A stretch of DNA of 47,342 bases from Porticoccaceae bacterium. GTDB lineage: Bacteria > Pseudomonadota > Gammaproteobacteria > Pseudomonadales > Porticoccaceae. The stretch spans positions 1 to 47,342 of the forward strand of contig JAJFKC010000028.1 of NCBI GenBank assembly GCA_021773435.1, in the 5' to 3' direction. The first letter of the stretch is position 1, and each line of letters begins with the position of its first letter. Both the position numbers and the translations under genes were made by a program. The notes beneath the pieces were generated by a model. The model made no database searches, was not told the origin of the DNA, and saw only the letters and a list, made by a program, of their open reading frames with translations. Below are positions 46,757 to 47,342 of this stretch, piece by piece.

Positions 46757-46954
46757 ATGACTGACGAGATTTTGGCCTTGAAAGAGATTGCTCAATACCT
46801 CAAGTTGCCTAAGCAGACTGCTTATCGCCTAGCGGGATAAGGAAAGTTGCCCGGCTTCAAGGTCGGTGGCAGTTGGCGCTTTAAGGAAATAGATATGGAA
46901 AGTTGGATAGAAGATAGAAAAACAGGTAGCAAAAATAATAATGAAAAAGGCTAA
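46757..46954 (+). pseudogene. Excisionase-family HTH protein with in-frame stop
   Basis: The frame reads MTDEILALKEIAQYLKLPKQ, TAYRLAG, TAA, GKLPGFKVGGSWRFKEIDME and SWIEDRK to a second stop, a complete 65-codon HTH_17 domain with one stop at codon 28 (46838-46840). A CAA to TAA change would explain it. Such HTH genes often precede large restriction-modification methylase genes, and a methylase start follows here. It is called a pseudogene unless read-through or a sequencing error applies. Confidence 0.8.
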
Positions 46955-46960
46955 GGACTG

Positions 46961-47293
46961 TTGAACGCCGTTGAAACAGAACAGGCGATAAGCACTCTGT
47001 CCGAACAACCCTTCGACCCGGCAAGTTTCCCGTTTGCCTTTTTAGAAGCCTTTAGCAACAAAGCTACAACATTAAAACGGCTGAAAAGTGACCGGCAGTT
47101 CCTTTTAGGCTTCAAAGCTGGTGAACCGGATTGGGCTTTGTACCCCTTGAATGGACTCGAAAACATGGCAGCATTGAAGCGGAAGCTCCAGAATATACAG
47201 AAGCTGCGTATTCTGGTGATTCCGATCACCGGTACTGGTTTTATTCGATCACCAGATCTTCCTAACGCGACGGGTCCGATGGTATCACTGTAA
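46961..47293 (+). pseudogene. Chimeric remnant: DNA methyltransferase N-terminus joined to unrelated sequence
   Basis: The first 42 codons (from TTG) read VETEQAISTLSEQPFDPASF, PFAFLEAFSNKATTLKRLKS, the start of large class I SAM-dependent restriction-modification methylases (typically over 900 residues). The frame then switches to RQFLLGFKAGEPDWALYPLN, MAALKRKLQNIQKLR. That resembles the end of another protein family, possibly an AbiEii-like nucleotidyltransferase (weak recall). The last 25 codons look like repeat DNA. An internal deletion is the simplest reading. Confidence 0.6.
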
Positions 47294-47305
47294 GTGATCG
47301 GATTG
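47213..47305. repeat. Cluster of GTGATC/GATCAC repeats at the right edge
   Basis: GGTGAT-TCCG-ATCACC (47215-47230) is an inverted repeat. CTGGTGAT (47213-47220) and ATCACCAG (47248-47255) form a larger one, and AGTGATCGG occurs again at 47293-47301. Nested short repeats of this kind are found at ends of some insertion sequences, for example of the IS21 type. No transposase is visible before the window ends. Confidence 0.4.
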
Positions 47306-47342
47306 AGTCAGTTTGCTCATAATTTTACGCATCGATTCTCCC

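Noticed and set aside
46951-47229. 92-codon minus-strand frame opposite the methylase remnant
   Set aside because: The plus-strand frame has recognisable methylase similarity; the minus frame is its shadow.

Overview
The window is chromosomal DNA from a gammaproteobacterium. The evidence is the gene order: tuf followed by a complete S10-spc-alpha ribosomal protein array, an lptD-surA-pdxA-rsmA-apaG-apaH operon divergent from amgK-murU, and a miaB-ybeZ-ybeY-corC-lnt-leuS-lptE-holA run. The AmgK/MurU cell-wall recycling pair, the DUF1820 protein and a PomAB-type stator relic suggest a marine Pseudomonadales/Cellvibrionales-like lineage. That placement is inferred from gene content only.

Layout. 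1-14.7 kb: the tail of tuf, then 28 ribosomal-array genes on the + strand (rpsJ to rplQ, with secY, rpmJ and rpoA), ending at a hairpin shared with the convergent apaH gene. 14.7-21.8 kb (-): outer-membrane assembly (lptD, surA), vitamin B6 synthesis (pdxA), rRNA methylation (rsmA), apaG and apaH. 21.9-25.1 kb (+): amgK, murU and a class I aminotransferase. 25.2-29.2 kb: an acyl-CoA ligase (-), a VanZ-like membrane protein and a DUF815 AAA+ ATPase (+), and a lipid A acyltransferase homologue (-) lacking a conserved catalytic acid. 29.2-39.1 kb (-): holA, lptE, leuS, lnt, corC, ybeY, ybeZ, miaB. 39.2-41.3 kb: a DUF1820 protein (+), a family III CoA-transferase (-) and a double-CDGSH iron-sulfur protein (-).

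From 41.4 kb the sequence changes character. 41.4-43.6 kb (-) is a decayed flagellar locus. fliL is intact, but fliM is frameshifted and cut, then joined directly to the 3' end of a pomA gene, followed by a frameshifted and truncated pomB. At 44.1 kb lies the 3' half of a tRNA-Met gene, broken in the anticodon loop, which is the usual scar of tRNA-targeted integration. To its right come a HigBA toxin-antitoxin pair with a clear promoter and operator, a RecB/Cas4-like nuclease fused to a DEDD exonuclease-like domain, and the collapsed start of a restriction-modification locus (an HTH gene with an in-frame stop, and a methylase N-terminus joined to unrelated coding sequence). I read this as the end of an integrated, decaying defence-type island that continues past the window.

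The most unusual pattern is in the housekeeping part. At least eight gene boundaries in the ribosomal array carry 14-19 bp tandem duplications that overlap stop codons, Shine-Dalgarno sites or start codons. One is four tandem copies building the rplR-rpsE spacer. Another duplicates the rpsK start and makes a four-codon leader ORF. An in-frame 15-bp triplication also sits inside miaB.
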